From an uncultured Emergencia sp. (lineage in GTDB: Bacteria > Bacillota > Clostridia > Peptostreptococcales > Anaerovoracaceae): DNA of 8,274 nucleotides. The notes under the pieces were generated by a model. That model had not been told where the DNA came from, ran no database searches, and worked only from the letters and a program-made list of their open reading frames with translations. The stretch is from contig CALLDR010000185.1 of assembly GCA_937997955.1 (NCBI GenBank), positions 1-8,274 on the forward strand, in the 5' to 3' direction. The position numbers were made by a program, and so were the translations under genes. Shown here piece after piece: positions 6,837-8,274 of the stretch; positions within the stretch are counted from its first letter, which is position 1; every line of letters begins with the position of its first letter.

Positions 6837-8270
6837 ATGAAAAAGTTTGTCATGCTCGTTTTGGCGCTGGTTCTCTGTATGAACATGGTGGCGTTTTCTG
6901 CGGTGGCTGAGACAGCCTATAACGACCTGCCTTTCAAGACGGTGGATCTGGAAGAGTCAGACCCCGACTACTATGCACAATTACTGGAAGCGGAAATCTA
7001 TAACTATAAAATGGTTCGCAATTATCCCACGCTTTTTGAAGAGGAAGCCTGGGATCTGGCGCAGACCTCCGGCAATCTGCTGCTGACCATGGACCCTGCC
7101 AACCTCACCGACGAGGAGAAAGCGACGATCGTGGCAGCGCGCGACGCTGTGGCGGCCCTGGCTAAGGCGCAGCTGAAGCCCTTTGAGGGCATCGACGGCG
7201 AGGTGCTGTATATCTGGGGCGACGATATGCCCGTGACCACGGAGAATGTCGAGGCCGGTTTTACCGTGGCTTCCTATGATAATGCCGACTTTCGTCCCTT
7301 CCTGGTGCCCTATCTGGTGAGCGACCAGAGCCAGGCCAAGGGCACGCTGATCGTTCTCTCCGGCGGCGGCAACACCACCCGAAGCAACCCCAACGAAGCC
7401 TATCGCGTTGCTCCTGCTTTCCTGGATCTGGGCTACAACTGTTTTGTGCTGCAACGGCGCGTGGAGCCCTACAACAATGAAGACATCGTGATGGACCTGC
7501 AGCGCTCTGTGCGCTACATCAAGTATCACGCTCCCGAATGGGGAATCGACCTTGAGAACACGCTGTTGGGTGCGACGGGCTTCTCCGGCGGTGCCGGAAA
7601 CCTTTGCACCCTGATGGAGAAATTCTACGGCGACATTACCCCTGATCAGTTCGACACCGACTATGTCTGTGACGAAATTGACGCCGTAAACAGCGATCTG
7701 GATATCGCTATCCCGATCTACAGCGGCCGTCCTCTTGAGACCGACAACCCCAGCATCCCCCACATCTTCACCGCGGTTGGCGCAGACGATAACATCGGCG
7801 GGATGAACGGCTACGATCAGTGCATCGACATGTTCCTGCAGATGCGCGAGATTCCCAACGTAAACCCCGAACTGCACATCTACGCGCAGAACGGTCATGG
7901 CTTCGGCGCGGGTAACGCCGGCACCAGTTCCATGTCCTGGATTCCCACTGCGGATCTCTACATGCAGAAGGTCATGGGCCTTGCCGAAGTCAATTACGAG
8001 GGTGAGATTCCTGCGGAATACGTGCTGACCCAGGATATTCTGGTTGACTGGTTCCCCACTGGAGAAACCACCGTAAACGTGTATACCAACGCGGACCATA
8101 GCAAGGTGCTGTATACCTTCTTTGGCTGGGGTGAAAACATCATGGTCGAGGGGCTTCTGATCAACGACCGTGTGGCTGATGTCACCTATGACAGCGTCGG
8201 TTACTTTGAGGCTGACGCGCCTCTGATGTGGGAACTGGTTGATCCCAACGCCTGGGTTCCGGTGGCGTAA
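6837..8270 (+). CDS. Secreted alpha/beta hydrolase (esterase-like), paralogue 2
   Basis: Exported serine hydrolase of 477 residues, start set by AGGAGG (6824-6829) 7 bases before ATG. Residues 1-24 are a signal peptide (MKKFVMLVLALVL core, cleavage site SAVA before E25); C14 is not in a lipobox. It matches hydrolase 1 along its whole length: EIYNYKMVRN in the N-terminal region, YIWGDD, SYDNADFRPFLVPYL, NCFVLQRRVEPY, MDLQRSVRYIKYHA, and the ending NPNAWV. The core has loop LSGGGNT (174-180), nucleophile S250 in GFSGG, acid D318 in GADDNI, and H354 in NGHGFG, so it should be active. Against hydrolase 1 it lacks about 13 residues between the nucleophile and the acid and has about 6 more between the acid and the histidine, which suggests a different substrate pocket. 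It is preceded by a terminator and a separate promoter candidate, so its expression may be independent. The esterase role is inferred from fold and context. Confidence 0.85.
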   Translation: MKKFVMLVLALVLCMNMVAFSAVAETAYNDLPFKTVDLEESDPDYYAQLLEAEIYNYKMVRNYPTLFEEEAWDLAQTSGNLLLTMDPANLTDEEKATIVAARDAVAALAKAQLKPFEGIDGEVLYIWGDDMPVTTENVEAGFTVASYDNADFRPFLVPYLVSDQSQAKGTLIVLSGGGNTTRSNPNEAYRVAPAFLDLGYNCFVLQRRVEPYNNEDIVMDLQRSVRYIKYHAPEWGIDLENTLLGATGFSGGAGNLCTLMEKFYGDITPDQFDTDYVCDEIDAVNSDLDIAIPIYSGRPLETDNPSIPHIFTAVGADDNIGGMNGYDQCIDMFLQMREIPNVNPELHIYAQNGHGFGAGNAGTSSMSWIPTADLYMQKVMGLAEVNYEGEIPAEYVLTQDILVDWFPTGETTVNVYTNADHSKVLYTFFGWGENIMVEGLLINDRVADVTYDSVGYFEADAPLMWELVDPNAWVPVA

Positions 8271-8274
8271 TTCT

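Noticed and set aside
6981..8099. A 372-codon open frame on the minus strand.
   Set aside because: It is antisense to hydrolase 2, whose catalytic motifs and signal peptide are clear; the antisense product shows no domain.
8102..8130. Shared string YTFFG-[LW]-G in the GH3 protein (residues 489-494) and hydrolase 2 (residues 426-432).
   Set aside because: The match is limited to a few residues in unrelated folds, with no surrounding similarity, so it is treated as coincidence.

Overview
The window looks like part of a carbohydrate-utilisation locus from a moderately GC-rich member of the Clostridia (Bacillota), probably a gut or other plant-fibre-degrading anaerobe. This rests on the strong AAGGAGG-type ribosome binding sites, the LplB/YtcP-type sugar permease pair without its own ATPase gene, and two exported proteins with Gram-positive-style signal peptides. 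The lineage call is an inference from style; no marker gene is present.

Layout, all genes on the + strand. Positions 3-1673 hold two ABC-transporter permeases, the first cut off at its 5' end by the window edge. They are followed after 31 bases by a GH43-type glycosidase with a C-terminal beta-sandwich-like region (1705-3162), then by a two-domain GH3 glycosidase carrying the NagZ-type His/Asp dyad (3288-4991). A 143-base gap with small hairpins separates this block from a secreted alpha/beta hydrolase (5135-6577), which ends in a clear intrinsic terminator (6610-6644). A 192-base regulatory-looking stretch follows, with a promoter candidate overlapping an inverted repeat and a possible short leader ORF. 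The last gene is a second secreted alpha/beta hydrolase, a paralogue of the first (6837-8270).

How the parts may work together (inference): the two exported hydrolases would act outside the cell, most plausibly as carbohydrate esterases that remove acyl groups or otherwise prepare decorated oligosaccharides. The permease pair, with a solute-binding protein and a shared ATPase encoded outside the window, would import the products. The GH43 and GH3 enzymes, which lack signal peptides, would cleave them in the cytoplasm. The substrate is not settled: GH43 points to arabinose/xylose-containing plant glycans, whereas the GH3 dyad is of the type known from beta-N-acetylglucosaminidases.

The less ordinary parts are the tandem esterase-like paralogues with shared, unrecognised N- and C-terminal regions, the GH3 enzyme with a NagZ dyad but no canonical DxEGG motif, and the inverted repeats at the presumed transcription starts of both hydrolase genes. 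I see no mobile element, CRISPR array, tRNA or rRNA.
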